Of a stretch of 64,000 bases of DNA, positions 44,601-54,086 are shown piece by piece. Made by a program: the position numbers and the translations under genes. This DNA is from CAYXDO01 sp964463485. GTDB taxonomy: Bacteria; Myxococcota; Kuafuiibacteriia; Kuafuiibacteriales; Kuafuiibacteriaceae. The stretch lies in the NCBI GenBank assembly GCA_964463485.1, contig CAYXDO010000052.1:1-64000 (forward strand). Reading direction: 5' to 3'. Under the pieces are notes generated by a model, which was given only the letters and a program-made list of their open reading frames with translations, ran no database searches and was not told the origin of the DNA. The stretch's first letter is position 1; every line of letters starts with the position of its first letter.

Positions 44601-47535
44601 CTCGCATTCGATCCGGATCCGGGCCGAAGATTGCTCCCCTAGCGGCAGAGAGTGGCTCCCCGCGCGCTTCGATCGCTCGCGCGCTTTCCCAACCCGAAGC
44701 GGAGAGCTTCTCGCTCAAGAGGAATCAGGATCCCACGATCCCCGCGGTGCCTCAGCTCGACGGGGCTTCTGCGCCGGAAAAAGCCTCCGGGGTAGCGGTG
44801 CGGCGGCAAGAGGAGCTCCAGCGCAGACTCACCAAGGTGGCTCAGACCCTCGGCAAAGATTTCAAGCTTCGACTCGAGCCGGGAGCGTGGTGGGCATACC
44901 ACTTCGATGCCAACAAGATCACCTATCCGGCCGCGGAGATGGTCAAGAACTCGGACGACGCTAACCTCGGAGTGATTTGCCACGAGCTCGCCCATCGGCT
45001 GTACTCACGAATCCCTCCTGACGACCGAATTACGAACAAGGCATTTCACTTTCTGTGGAACGCCCTCGAGGACGTCCGCATCAACAAGATCATCAGCACA
45101 CGTTACGCGGGTGTACCGCGCTTCATGACCGCGCTCTACAAGGACTTCACGGATCTCGATCGCCGAAAGGCCCAGTACGAGTCTTTCGCCAAGCAGGGCA
45201 GGTCGGTCCCGCGCTCTCAGCAGTTTGGCTTCGCGGCGATCTACGAGTGGGCGACCGGCGGAAAGATCGATCCCATGGTGACCGATCCCGAGGTCAAAAA
45301 GGCGCTCGAGGAAGCCCGGACTCACATCAAACAGGCCACACGCTTGCCCCCGGACTTGGATTTGCGCTTCGACGATCTCGAGGGCGAGGAGGCCGACGCG
45401 GAGGCCGCGCAGTCCTTCGAAGTGATTCGCGACAAGATTTGGCCGATCTACAAACGGCTGATCGACCAAGATCTCAAGGAAGGCAAGACGAGCCCTGACT
45501 CGTGGGCGAGGCCAGATCTCCCTGGCCAGCCCAAGAAGGACAAGGCCCAACAAGGTCAGCAGGGTCAGAGCCAAGGCGCACAGGGTCAGAATCAGCCGCA
45601 GGGGGCGCAGGGCCAAAATCAGCCGCAGGGGGCGCAGGGCCAAAATCAGCCGCAGGGTCAAAATCAGCCGCAGGGTCAAAATCAGCCGCAGGGCCAGAAT
45701 CAGCCGCAAGGAGCGCAGGGCCAAAATCAGCCGCAAGGGGCGCAGGGCCAAAATCAGCCGCGAGGGGCGCAGGGCCAAAATCAGCCGAAGAGTGCGGGAG
45801 CCGGAAAGCAGTCCGGAAGCGACGATCAGGGCGCGCAGGCGGGCGAGGCCGGTGAGTCCGGAGCCTCCGAGGGTGCTCACGGGCCCAACCCTGGGGATGA
45901 CATGCAGGGCACCGACGCTGGACAAGGCGCCGATGGGTCCGAAGAAGCCGAAGCTCAAGGCGCCCAAGGGGCCGGCCAGGGTAAGGAGGGCCAGAAGGCC
46001 GAGGGTCAAGGTCAGGGTCAAGGTCAAGGTCAAGGTCAGGGCCAAGGTCAGGGTCAGGGCCAAGGTCAGGGTCAGGGCCAAGGTCAGGGTCAGGGNNNNN
46101 NNNNNNNNNNNNNNNNNNNNNNNNNNNNNNNNNNNNNNNNNNNNNNNNNNNNNNNNNNNNNNNNNNNNNNNNNNNNNNNNNNNNNNNNNNNNNNNGCCAA
46201 GGTCAGGGTCAGGGCCAAGGTCAGGGTCAGGGCCAAGGTCAGGGTCAGGGTGCCGGACAGGGTCAGGGTGCCGGACAGGGTCAGGGTGCCGGACAGGGTC
46301 AGGGTGCCGGACAGAGTCAGGGATCGGGCGGTACGGGCGCGTCGGGGCAGTCAAAGGCGGGGTCCATGTCGGGAGACTCTAGCAAACCCACCGGACCGAT
46401 CGGTGGGCCCAGTTGGAGTGAGTCTCCCGAGATCGACCCCGAGACGATTCCGGACGACCCTCTCAGCGTCGACTCGAAGAAGGACGACGCGAAGCTCGGC
46501 TCCGCCAAGAAGGCTCTCGAAAAGGCGCTCACCGACGGCGCCAAGGGCCTCGGAAGTCAGATTCAGGACGCGGAGCAGGGTAGGGAAGGTTACAATCCCG
46601 GCAACGTCGGTAACGATCCGGACGCTGGCAAAGGTCCCCGTTCCAAGGGCCGCGAGTGGGAGACCACGGGCGCGTCGGGTTCGAGCCCCAACCTGGGTTA
46701 CGACGGGGACACCGACATCGATCTCGACGACTTGCTCAAAGTCTACGAAAGGAAGCTCAAGGACCGAGCTCAGGACTACTCACATCTCACCGCCTATCAG
46801 CAGATTCGGAAGAAGCACGAGAAGTCGATTCAGACCATGATCGAGGAGCTCACGAATTATTTCGAGCGCGACGAGATCCCTCAGCTCGTAGGCCACTTCA
46901 AGGGCGGAGTGTACGATCTCCGAAAGGCCCTCCAGTCCGAGTTTCGGCGTCAGGCCACCGGAAAGGGCGATCCAAAGGTCTTCCTCAAGCGGGACGATCC
47001 GAAGGAGCGAAGCGTCGAGATCGTGTTTTGCGTGGATATCTCCGGCAGCATGGGGAACGGGCCGGGCAGCAAGACTGATTATGCTCGGGAGGCGTTCGTC
47101 GTGTTTCTCGAAGCGCTCGGCGAGATCGGAATTGGGCACGGAGCGATCATCTACAACTCGGGCGTGTCGATCCTGAAGAAGGTCGAGGAGGACAAGACAG
47201 ACAAGGAGCGCGAGGGCATGCTCGCGAGGCTCGTGGGCGGCGGCGGCAACAATGACTCGGCCGCGCTCCACGCTGCGCGAGAGATGCTCGAGCACGGAGA
47301 GGCCCAGCAAAAGGTGATCATCTTTCTCTCCGACGGCGCAGCGGTGGCAAATCACAAGAACGAGGTCAAGAAGGTCGAAGAGGAGACCGACATCAAGGTC
47401 ATCGGAATCGGAATCGGTGATGGCTGTCAGCAGGTGCCGGACACCTATCAACACCACATGACCGTGGCGCGGACCGAGTTGCTACCCAAGAAGCTCGGAG
47501 AGCTCCTGATGGACGAGATCATGGCGAGCGGCTGA
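44597..47535 (+). CDS. HELAH metallopeptidase-like plus VWA protein, interrupted by assembly gap
   Basis: One gene split by 100 N. The N-terminal part starts at 44597 and has ICHELAHRLY (HExxH, 129-133) and, 25 residues on, NALEDVRINK whose Glu could be the third zinc ligand, as in gluzincins. This HExxH/NALED pairing also occurs in proteins with CobT-type VWA domains. A Gln/Gly/Asn/Pro repeat linker follows (QGAQGQNQP, then GQGQGQ), runs into the gap, and resumes as QGQGAGQGQ. The C-terminal VWA domain has the MIDAS motif FCVDISGSM, GGNNDSAAL and IIFLSDGA. The frames before and after differ, so the true gap must be 2 mod 3 in length if the gene is intact. Partner of the AAA+ protein upstream. 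Confidence 0.8.
45580..45790 (+). repeat. 27-bp tandem repeat coding for QGAQGQNQP
   Basis: Repeat units GGGGCGCAGGGCCAAAATCAGCCGCA and shorter variants, six to eight copies, in frame within the linker of the VWA gene. Confidence 0.75.
46000..46320 (+). repeat. 18-bp tandem repeat coding for GQGQGQ, on both sides of the gap
   Basis: GGTCAGGGTCAGGGCCAA units run up to 46095 and continue after 46195, then become GGTGCCGGACAGGGTCAG units. The assembler could not span it, which explains the N run. Confidence 0.85.
46096..46195. other. Assembly gap (100 N)
   Basis: A round number of N with the same 18-bp repeat at both edges. Size unknown. Confidence 0.95.
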
Positions 47536-47655
47536 TCCTGTCGAGCACGCGCACGAACGCGCACGAGCACGGGCATGAGTTGGCCTGGCAGGTCGCTGAA
47601 AAAGTCGATCTCGGCCGCCGCGACGCCCTACTCCGTGATCGGCAGCTATTCGGAG

Positions 47656-48945
47656 CTATCGGTCGGCGGTGATGACTTCGACGCTGCTGACGGTGTCGAG
47701 CTGCGAAGAGCGCCCGCCGACGACGAAGCTCTCGTCTCCGAGGGGCCAGATGTGCCGAATCACGCCGGAGTGAACCGGGATGGTGTCGCAAAATCCGGTC
47801 TCGGGGCGGTATTGGACAATCTCACCCGACGCGCCGCCGGCCAGGAACCCGCCGCGAAATCGAGTCACCGCGCGCACCATGACCGCGTACGGGCTCCCGG
47901 GAATCCATTCGGCCTGGCCGTCACCGAGTCGGTAAAATGCGCCCGATCCGTTGCCAGCGACGATACCCATCGCCAGAATTTCGCCCACACCGGTGACTCC
48001 GACGTCGCCGGCCTCGTGAATGCGCGCGAGTCCGTCTCGAATGACGATTACTTCGTTCGAGAGATCATGAATCACGAGCGCGCCCGGACGATCGCGGAGC
48101 GGAAAGACGCCTCCGGTGGGATCCGGAGAGGATGGAAACCGGTGCACGACTTCCGCGCTGCCGCCCAGCGGGATGCGGACCACCAAGTCTTCCGCGGCTT
48201 TCATCGCGTAGAACTCCCTTCTCTCATCGCTGAACACGAGCCAGTCCACGATCTCATCAGAGACCCGATCGCGGACGTGGACCAAGCCTCGAGTGATTTC
48301 ACCGCGATAGATTCCGCCATCGAGCGCGAGAAAGAGCTCCTTCGCGCTGCTCACGTGGATGGCGCGGACGGCCCGAGTGGAAGTCTCGGCCCATGGGAGC
48401 TTGGTGAGGTCGGCGTCTTTCGATGCGACGGAGTACACGTCGTCGCCAAGGAGGAGGAGCGCGCCTCCTGGGGGGTGGTCGGTTGTCATTTTCAGGTGGA
48501 CGCGCGCGTCGTAGCTCAGCGCTCTCGTCGAGAATGTGGCGCAAGCGATCGGGATTTGGATCTGGTCGAACCAGGTTGGCGGGGGCGTGACGGCGTCAGT
48601 GAACGCGGACCAGCCCTCGTCGCCGAGCTTTGCGGCAAGGCGGTGGTCGGGCGCGGGAGGTGATCGGGCTGCGAGGCCGGAAACGATGGGGCCGGGCGCG
48701 AGCTCGAGGCGCTCCAACGGGTACTCATAGATCCAGACTTCCGCTTCGACCGACTCACCCTCAGGAATGTCGCGAGTGACGAGGGCTTCATCGTTGGCGC
48801 CAAAGGCGAAGCCGCTGACTTCGCCGGCGATGTGCATCCCCAGAATCATGGACTCGTCGGGACTCAAGACAGGCATCTCGAGCAAGCCCGCAACTGGAGG
48901 CGAGCACGCGGAAATCACCGCGAAGGCAGGCATCAACTGCTTCAC
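47656..48945 (-). CDS. Beta-propeller-like lipoprotein (paralogue family)
   Basis: 429 residues from a GTG at 48945 that has GAGGAGG nine bases upstream and gives a compact signal peptide (KQLMPAFAVISAC, lipobox ISAC). ATG codons at 48954 and 48969 are alternatives. The body has propeller-like strands (GALLLLGDDVYSVASKDADL, LFLALDGGIYRGEI, GGFLAGGASGEIVQYRP). Ends with SGVIRHIWPLGDESFVVGG. Same layout as three other lipoproteins in the window. It is on the opposite strand to the VWA gene and converges with it (120 bases between stops). Confidence 0.65.
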   Translation of the reverse strand: MKQLMPAFAVISACSPPVAGLLEMPVLSPDESMILGMHIAGEVSGFAFGANDEALVTRDIPEGESVEAEVWIYEYPLERLELAPGPIVSGLAARSPPAPDHRLAAKLGDEGWSAFTDAVTPPPTWFDQIQIPIACATFSTRALSYDARVHLKMTTDHPPGGALLLLGDDVYSVASKDADLTKLPWAETSTRAVRAIHVSSAKELFLALDGGIYRGEITRGLVHVRDRVSDEIVDWLVFSDERREFYAMKAAEDLVVRIPLGGSAEVVHRFPSSPDPTGGVFPLRDRPGALVIHDLSNEVIVIRDGLARIHEAGDVGVTGVGEILAMGIVAGNGSGAFYRLGDGQAEWIPGSPYAVMVRAVTRFRGGFLAGGASGEIVQYRPETGFCDTIPVHSGVIRHIWPLGDESFVVGGRSSQLDTVSSVEVITADR

Positions 48946-49063
48946 GCGCAACATCCTCCTCACGAACATATACTCTTTCGGAGGGCCGCTCAAACATCTC
49001 GGAGCGCACCCCTCGGCGGCGGGTGCACGACCGACCTGCGGCGATTCAGTTCAACCTCCGCAC

Positions 49064-49144
49064 GAACACGGAGAGCACAGAGAAGGAACACGGAGGGCAC
49101 GAACCTGTGTTCTCTGCGTTCCTGCTCTGTGTCCTCTGTGGTTC
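49064..49144. repeat. Imperfect inverted repeat of the CACAGAG type
   Basis: Left arm GAACACGGAGAGCACAGAGA and on to about 49099; right arm TGTGTTCTCTGCGTTCCTGC and on to 49144. Reverse complement matching is about 80%, loop short. This resembles the accessory intergenic repeats found in many high-GC environmental bacteria. Confidence 0.6.
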
Positions 49145-49190
49145 GCCCCGCGCCGAGCGATGATCGTCGAGTATCGCCCGGGAAGCGCTT

Positions 49191-49250
49191 ACCGCGTGTT
49201 ACCGCGTGCTACCGCGTGTTACCGCGTGTTAGGCAGGATTACCGCGTGTC
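49191..49250. repeat. 10-bp tandem repeat ACCGCGTGTT
   Basis: Four consecutive units (one with GCT ending), one unrelated 10-mer (AGGCAGGATT), then a fifth unit ACCGCGTGTC. The period is one helical turn. Confidence 0.8.
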
Positions 49251-49314
49251 ACAGTCGACGCTGCGGGGTCGCGTGGAGCCCCAGCTCGCCTCGCGAAGAA
49301 AATGCACTCAGTGC

Positions 49315-49344
49315 TTGACATGGGTCCCGGGTCGTTCGTACTGT
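49315..49344 (+). promoter_or_regulatory. Sigma-70-like promoter for the cys operon
   Basis: TTGACA and TACTGT separated by 18 bases. Transcripts would start near 49352 and have a 250-base untranslated leader before cysH. Confidence 0.5.
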
Positions 49345-49608
49345 AGAAATCGGAGCCTGAGTGACGCCGACGCATTCCAGCGCGAGAGCGACCTTTCCCA
49401 TCAGCTCCTCATCCCTCGTCCTCTCTTGTTGTACCTGTTCCGGGCCCTGGAGCCGCGGACGGGCCTCGTAGAAGCCTCTTCCTCCGCTGACTCTCAGGGC
49501 CTCCCGACGCTGACTCGAGCGGGGCGATGGGTCTCGTCCTGATCTAGGTCCAGCAACTCGCAACCTGGTCTTCCACTTTTTGCGTCCAACGGGCGCCGAG
49601 GGAGAGTC

Positions 49609-50388
49609 ATGTCTTCAGAATTTTCGGAGCTGAGTAAGCTGCTCACGGGTCCCGGAGAGTGGGTCGTCAAAGGAGCGAACCTCGAGCGGTGGGCTGCGCT
49701 CGAGCTGATTCGGGAGGCACTCCGGCTGTTTCCCTCGGAGGCGGTGGTGAGCACGGCCTTCGGTCCAGGAGGCCTATGTGTGCTCGACATGGCGCTCGAG
49801 GTCAACCCATCGGTCGAGGCGTACTACGTGGACACAGGCTACGCGTTTGCCGAGACCACCGCTTTGGCGCATCGATGGGTCACCGAGCGGCACCTTCGGC
49901 TGGAGGTCGTGCGCCCGCGGACTGATTCGACCGAGCGATTCCGGTCCGATCCAGACACTTGCTGCGCGGAGCGTAAGGTCGAGCCGAACGAGCGCGTGTT
50001 GGCCACGAAGAAGCTCTGGATCGCCGCGTTGCGACGAGACGAGTCGCCGTCTCGAGCGGCAATTCCGATTCTCTCCGAGTTGACGCTCGCGTCGGGCCAC
50101 TCACTCCTCAAGCTCTGTCCCATCGCGACCTGGAGCGAGGCCGACGTCTGGCGTTACATTCTCGACCGCGGTCTGCCTTACAACCCCTTGCACGACCGAG
50201 GGTACCGCAGCATCGGCTGTGCGCCCTGTACTCGACCCGTCAGGGCAGGAGAGTCCGAGCGCGCCGGGCGCTGGGCCGGCACCGAGAAGCAGGAGTGCGG
50301 CATTCATGTCCCGCACCGACCGAAGCAAGCCGATCTCGAGCCGAGGATCTTGACCCGCAGACTCCACGTTTTGGACCGGGCGGGCTGA
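49609..50388 (+). CDS. cysH: Phosphoadenylyl/adenylyl-sulfate reductase
   Basis: 259 residues, with GAGGGAGAGTC before the ATG. Reduces activated sulfate to sulfite in assimilation. The iron-sulfur type is shown by the Cys pairs DTCCAERK (118-119) and GCAPCTR (204, 207), and the C-terminal catalytic Cys in KQECGIH (230). This pattern marks APS reductases that hold a 4Fe-4S cluster. The P-loop-like VVSTAFGPGG is present. First gene of an operon with cysG and sir. Confidence 0.92.
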   Translation: MSSEFSELSKLLTGPGEWVVKGANLERWAALELIREALRLFPSEAVVSTAFGPGGLCVLDMALEVNPSVEAYYVDTGYAFAETTALAHRWVTERHLRLEVVRPRTDSTERFRSDPDTCCAERKVEPNERVLATKKLWIAALRRDESPSRAAIPILSELTLASGHSLLKLCPIATWSEADVWRYILDRGLPYNPLHDRGYRSIGCAPCTRPVRAGESERAGRWAGTEKQECGIHVPHRPKQADLEPRILTRRLHVLDRAG

Positions 50389-50401
50389 GGAGGAGTCGAA
50401 G

Positions 50402-51778
50402 ATGAGTTACTTCGTGGAATGGGTGGCGGCCCAGAGGAATCACGCGCTGGTCGTGGGGGCCGGCCCGGTCGCGGCTCAGAAAATTCGGGGGTTGCTCGAC
50501 GCTGGCGTCGGTGTCCGCGTCGTGGCGCCGGAAGTGGCCGAGGAGGTGGAGCGATCGGAAGGTGATTTCGTCCGGCTCGATCGTCGCGAGGTGGTCGAAT
50601 CCGACCTCGACGGCGTTGGGCTGGTGATCGTCGCGACCAGCCAACCCGAGCTCAACCGAACGATCGCAGGCTGGGCGCGAGCGCGGCGAGTGCCCGTCAA
50701 CGTCGTCGACGATCCGGAGCTCTGTGACTTCTTCGTTCCAGCAGTCGCTCGACGAGGGCCGCTCGCGCTGGCTGTCGGAACCGGCGGCAAGTCACCGCTC
50801 CTCGCCGCGCAGGCGCGCAGGTGGGTGGAGGCGCTGCTTCCGCCGGACACTTCCTTGGTCGCCGAGCTGTTTGCGAGAGCTCGGGCGCTCGGTCACCGTG
50901 GGCTCGCGAGGCGGAGCCGGCTGCTTCGAGCGCTGGCCGATCCGGGGGTGGGTCGCTTGGTCGACCGAGGTGACTTGGCCGGCGCCGGCTCGCGCGTGGA
51001 CGGCATCCTCCGGCTCGACGAGGAGGTCTTCGCGCCCGGGTCGGTATGTATCGTCGGCGCGGGACCAGGCGCGGCAGCGCTCCTGACTCTGCGGGCGGTC
51101 GATCGAATTCAGCGGGCAGACGTCGTGTTGCACGACGCGCTCGTCTCCGAACAGATATTGTCTCACGTTCTTCCTGGCGCCCGGATCGTCGATGTCGGTC
51201 GGCGCTGCGCGCAGCCTGAAAATGTCGCACTCATACCCATCTCGAAGATCCTCGTACACGAGGCGCGCTCGGGCGCGCGGGTGGTGCGGTTGCATGCGGG
51301 CGATCCGATGGTCTTCGGACGAGGTGGTGAAGAAGTCGAAGCTCTGACTTCCGCTGGGGTCCCGTTCGAAGTCATCCCTGGAGTGAGCTCCGTCTTGGCT
51401 TCTGCGGCCGCAGCGGCGATTCCGCTTACTCATCGTGGAGAGAGCCGTGGCTTCTCCGTTCGCACCGGGCACACGCGGGACGGGTACACCCGCGGCGAGC
51501 TTGGCGCCGAAGAAGAGACGGTGGTCGTGCTGATGGGGCTCGGAGCGATCGAAGGGATCTTGTCCGCGTTCATGGCGGAGGGTCGTTCGCCGACGACCCC
51601 TGCGTTGGCAGTCGCGGCCGCGAGCCTCCCGAGTGAGCGAGTCGTGGTGGGCGAGCTTGGAACGCTTGCGGAGCAGGTCCGTGAGGTTGGACTGGAATCA
51701 CCGGTGACGGTGATCGTTGGAAGAGTTGCGGGACGCGCGAGGGTGGCGAGTCCCGCGGTTGACGCGCTCGGCGCGTGA
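50402..51778 (+). CDS. cysG: Siroheme synthase (dehydrogenase/ferrochelatase plus methyltransferase)
   Basis: 458 residues starting at ATG 50402, 13 bases after cysH. N-terminal part (1-205): NAD-binding HALVVGAGPVAAQKIRGLLD, VVDDPELCDFFVPA; dehydrogenase and ferrochelatase of precorrin-2. C-terminal part (about 212-450): SUMT signatures VCIVGAGPGAAALLTLRAVD, RLHAGDPMVFGRGGEE and PGVSSVLASAAAAAIPLTHR; makes precorrin-2 from uroporphyrinogen III. The usual RLKGGDP is RLHAGDP here. Supplies siroheme to the next gene. Confidence 0.92.
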   Translation: MSYFVEWVAAQRNHALVVGAGPVAAQKIRGLLDAGVGVRVVAPEVAEEVERSEGDFVRLDRREVVESDLDGVGLVIVATSQPELNRTIAGWARARRVPVNVVDDPELCDFFVPAVARRGPLALAVGTGGKSPLLAAQARRWVEALLPPDTSLVAELFARARALGHRGLARRSRLLRALADPGVGRLVDRGDLAGAGSRVDGILRLDEEVFAPGSVCIVGAGPGAAALLTLRAVDRIQRADVVLHDALVSEQILSHVLPGARIVDVGRRCAQPENVALIPISKILVHEARSGARVVRLHAGDPMVFGRGGEEVEALTSAGVPFEVIPGVSSVLASAAAAAIPLTHRGESRGFSVRTGHTRDGYTRGELGAEEETVVVLMGLGAIEGILSAFMAEGRSPTTPALAVAAASLPSERVVVGELGTLAEQVREVGLESPVTVIVGRVAGRARVASPAVDALGA

Positions 51779-51785
51779 GGTGGGT

Positions 51786-54086
51786 ATGTCGGTCAGAGAA
51801 TGGAAAGTCGCACTCAGGGGAGAGCTCGACGAGCTCTCGGCGAAGGAGGTGGACGAGTTCGAGCTCGCCGTCGAGCTGCGCAAGAGCGGCAAGCTGGACG
51901 AGCGGGTCTTCGCGGAGGCTCGGCTGAGGCGCGGCGTCTACGGGCAGCGTTACGACAATGGCAAACGCCAGGACGGAAGCGAGGCCAGAGAGATCGGCTA
52001 CTCCCAGACTCCCACGAAAGGACCCTCGACGATTTGGGACGCTCCGGGGATGCAGCGGGTGAAGGTGCCATTCGGGGGCCTCGTGCCCGCGCAGCTCGAA
52101 GTCATCGCCGAGCTAGCCGAGGAGTACTCGGACGGGATCGCCCACGTGACGACTCGGCAGGACTTTCAATTCCACTTCGTGCACATCGAAGACACGCCCG
52201 ATCTGATGCGGCGGCTCGCGGCGGTGGGGATCACGACCAAGGAGGCGTGCGGCAACTCGGTACGAAACGTAACCTCCTGCCCGATCGCGGGGGTCTGTCG
52301 CGGCGAGACCTTCGACGTGACTCCGGCGGCCGACGCGCTCTCGCGCTTCTTGCTCGGGCATCCGGATACTCAGGACATGGGTCGGAAGTTCAAGATCGCC
52401 TTCTCGGGGTGCAGGGAGGAGGCGTGCGGTCTGGCGAGTATGCACGACTTGGGGTTCGTGGCTGCGCGGGAAGGAGATGAGCTCGGGTTTACGGTTTACG
52501 TCGGCGGTGGGTTAGGCGCGGTTCCTCACCAAGCTCGAGTGCTCTATCCGTTTCTCTCGGCGACGGAGATCCTCCCAGTCGCTCAAAGTGTCTGTCGCAT
52601 TTTTTCGCGGCTGGGCGAGCGCAAGAACCGAGCCCGCGCGAGGCTCAAGTTCTTGGTAGAGAAGCTCGGCGTGGAAGAGCTCAGGCGGCTCGTGGAGGAG
52701 GACCGCGAGACGCTCGCGTTTGATCCTCGCTGGGCCGAATGGGTTCAGCCCGCTCTGGTTCTCACGAGCGGGCTCGTTCAACTCGGAAGGGCGGCGACCG
52801 GAACGAGGACTCTTCACGGGGGGACCCCGGCGGACGCGGAGTTTTCGAGGTGGTGCGCTTCGAACGTGAGCGCGCAGCGACAGGGTGGATTTTCGGTCGT
52901 GACGATCGCCCTTCCGCTCGGAGACGTGACTTCGAGGCAGCTTCGTGGCGTCGCTGACATCGGACGAGAGTTCCTGAGACCGGAGGGTTCGGAAGGATAC
53001 CATCCGATTCGAACCAGCGTGGAGCAGAACATCGTACTGCGATGGGTTCGCGAGCAAGATCTTAGACCTCTTCACGAGGCCCTGTCCTCTCTCGGTTTGG
53101 CGCTGCCCCACGCTGGTACGATCGTCGACGTGACCTCCTGCCCGGGAACGGACACTTGCAAGCTCGGGATCTCCTCCTCGCGCGGGCTCGCAGGCGAGCT
53201 GCGCTCGCGGCTCGCGGCCAAGGGTCTGGAGTCCGACGAGTCGGTTCGGGACCTCCGCATCAAGGTCAGCGGTTGCTTCAACTCGTGCGGCCAGCACCAC
53301 GTGGCCGACCTCGGATTCTACGGGGTGAGTCGGAAAAAGGGGAGCCATACCGTCCCTCATTTCCAGGTCGTGCTCGGTGGGGAGTGGGCGAATAACGCGG
53401 GTGCGTTCGGCCTGGCCATCGGCGCTGTGCCGTCCAAGGCGATTCCGGAAGTCGTCGATCGGCTGCTCTCGCGCTACACGGCAGAACGCCAGCAGGGAGA
53501 GGGCTTTCGGGCCTTCGTCGAGCGAGTTGGGAAGGCCAACGTGCGTGTCATGATCGAAGACCTGATGGAGGTTCCGAGTTACGAGGTCGATCGGTCCTTT
53601 TACTCGGATTGGAACGATCCGCGCGAGTATTCGATGGCCGACCACGGGGTGGGTGAGTGCGCCGGCGCGGTCGTGTCGAGGACCGAGTTTGGTTTGGACG
53701 CGAGCGAGCGCAGAGTCTTCGAAGCTCAACTCAGACTGGAGGCGAAGGACTTCGAGATCGCGGTTCGTACGGCGTACGACGCCATGGTAACCGCGGCCAA
53801 GGCGCTGCTCGAGTCGCAGGGTGAGCGCGCGCCGGACGATCCGGCCGAGATCATCGAGAGCTTTCAGACCCGTTTCTACGACACGAGGCTGTTCTTCGAT
53901 CCGTTCGCCGGCGGGAAGTTTGCGAGTTATCTGTTTCGAGCTCACGAACGACCCGTCGCGTCGGGCGCGGCGGCCCTGGCCGACGCCCATCGTCGAGTCG
54001 AGGAGGCCCAGGTATTCATCGAGGCCGCGCACGCTTGTTACGAGCGCATCACGGCGGCAGCCCGGAGGTCACATGAGCGAGTTTGA
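51786..54086 (+). CDS. sir: Ferredoxin-type sulfite (or nitrite) reductase, with C-terminal extension
   Basis: 766 residues from the ATG at 51786, 7 bases after cysG. Reduces sulfite to sulfide with six electrons, with siroheme and a 4Fe-4S cluster bound by TSCPGTDTCKLG (C452, C458) and SGCFNSCGQHH (C497, C501). N-terminal half has TKEACGNSVRNVTSCPIAGV and SGCREEACGL. Being between cysG and cysH, sulfite is the likely substrate. About 150 extra residues at the C-terminus (DFEIAVRTAYDAMVTAAKAL ... FIEAAHACYERIT) look like a helical bundle of the HEPN type. The family is commonly about 550-600 long. Confidence 0.88.
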   Translation: MSVREWKVALRGELDELSAKEVDEFELAVELRKSGKLDERVFAEARLRRGVYGQRYDNGKRQDGSEAREIGYSQTPTKGPSTIWDAPGMQRVKVPFGGLVPAQLEVIAELAEEYSDGIAHVTTRQDFQFHFVHIEDTPDLMRRLAAVGITTKEACGNSVRNVTSCPIAGVCRGETFDVTPAADALSRFLLGHPDTQDMGRKFKIAFSGCREEACGLASMHDLGFVAAREGDELGFTVYVGGGLGAVPHQARVLYPFLSATEILPVAQSVCRIFSRLGERKNRARARLKFLVEKLGVEELRRLVEEDRETLAFDPRWAEWVQPALVLTSGLVQLGRAATGTRTLHGGTPADAEFSRWCASNVSAQRQGGFSVVTIALPLGDVTSRQLRGVADIGREFLRPEGSEGYHPIRTSVEQNIVLRWVREQDLRPLHEALSSLGLALPHAGTIVDVTSCPGTDTCKLGISSSRGLAGELRSRLAAKGLESDESVRDLRIKVSGCFNSCGQHHVADLGFYGVSRKKGSHTVPHFQVVLGGEWANNAGAFGLAIGAVPSKAIPEVVDRLLSRYTAERQQGEGFRAFVERVGKANVRVMIEDLMEVPSYEVDRSFYSDWNDPREYSMADHGVGECAGAVVSRTEFGLDASERRVFEAQLRLEAKDFEIAVRTAYDAMVTAAKALLESQGERAPDDPAEIIESFQTRFYDTRLFFDPFAGGKFASYLFRAHERPVASGAAALADAHRRVEEAQVFIEAAHACYERITAAARRSHERV

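Larger units (their letters stand above)
48946..49608. promoter_or_regulatory. Long divergent intergenic region upstream of cysH
   Basis: No gene. It holds, in order, a large imperfect inverted repeat (49064-49144), a 10-bp tandem repeat (49191-49250), a sigma-70-like promoter (49315-49344) and a 260-base leader before cysH with several possible stems, no recognised riboswitch. Confidence 0.6.

Noticed and set aside
49191..49250. CRISPR or iteron origin
   Set aside because: No spacers, and no replication initiator gene or AT-rich stretch nearby; kept as a simple tandem repeat.
52512..54032. Minus-strand open frame of 506 codons
   Set aside because: Antisense to the sulfite reductase; composition typical of a shadow frame.
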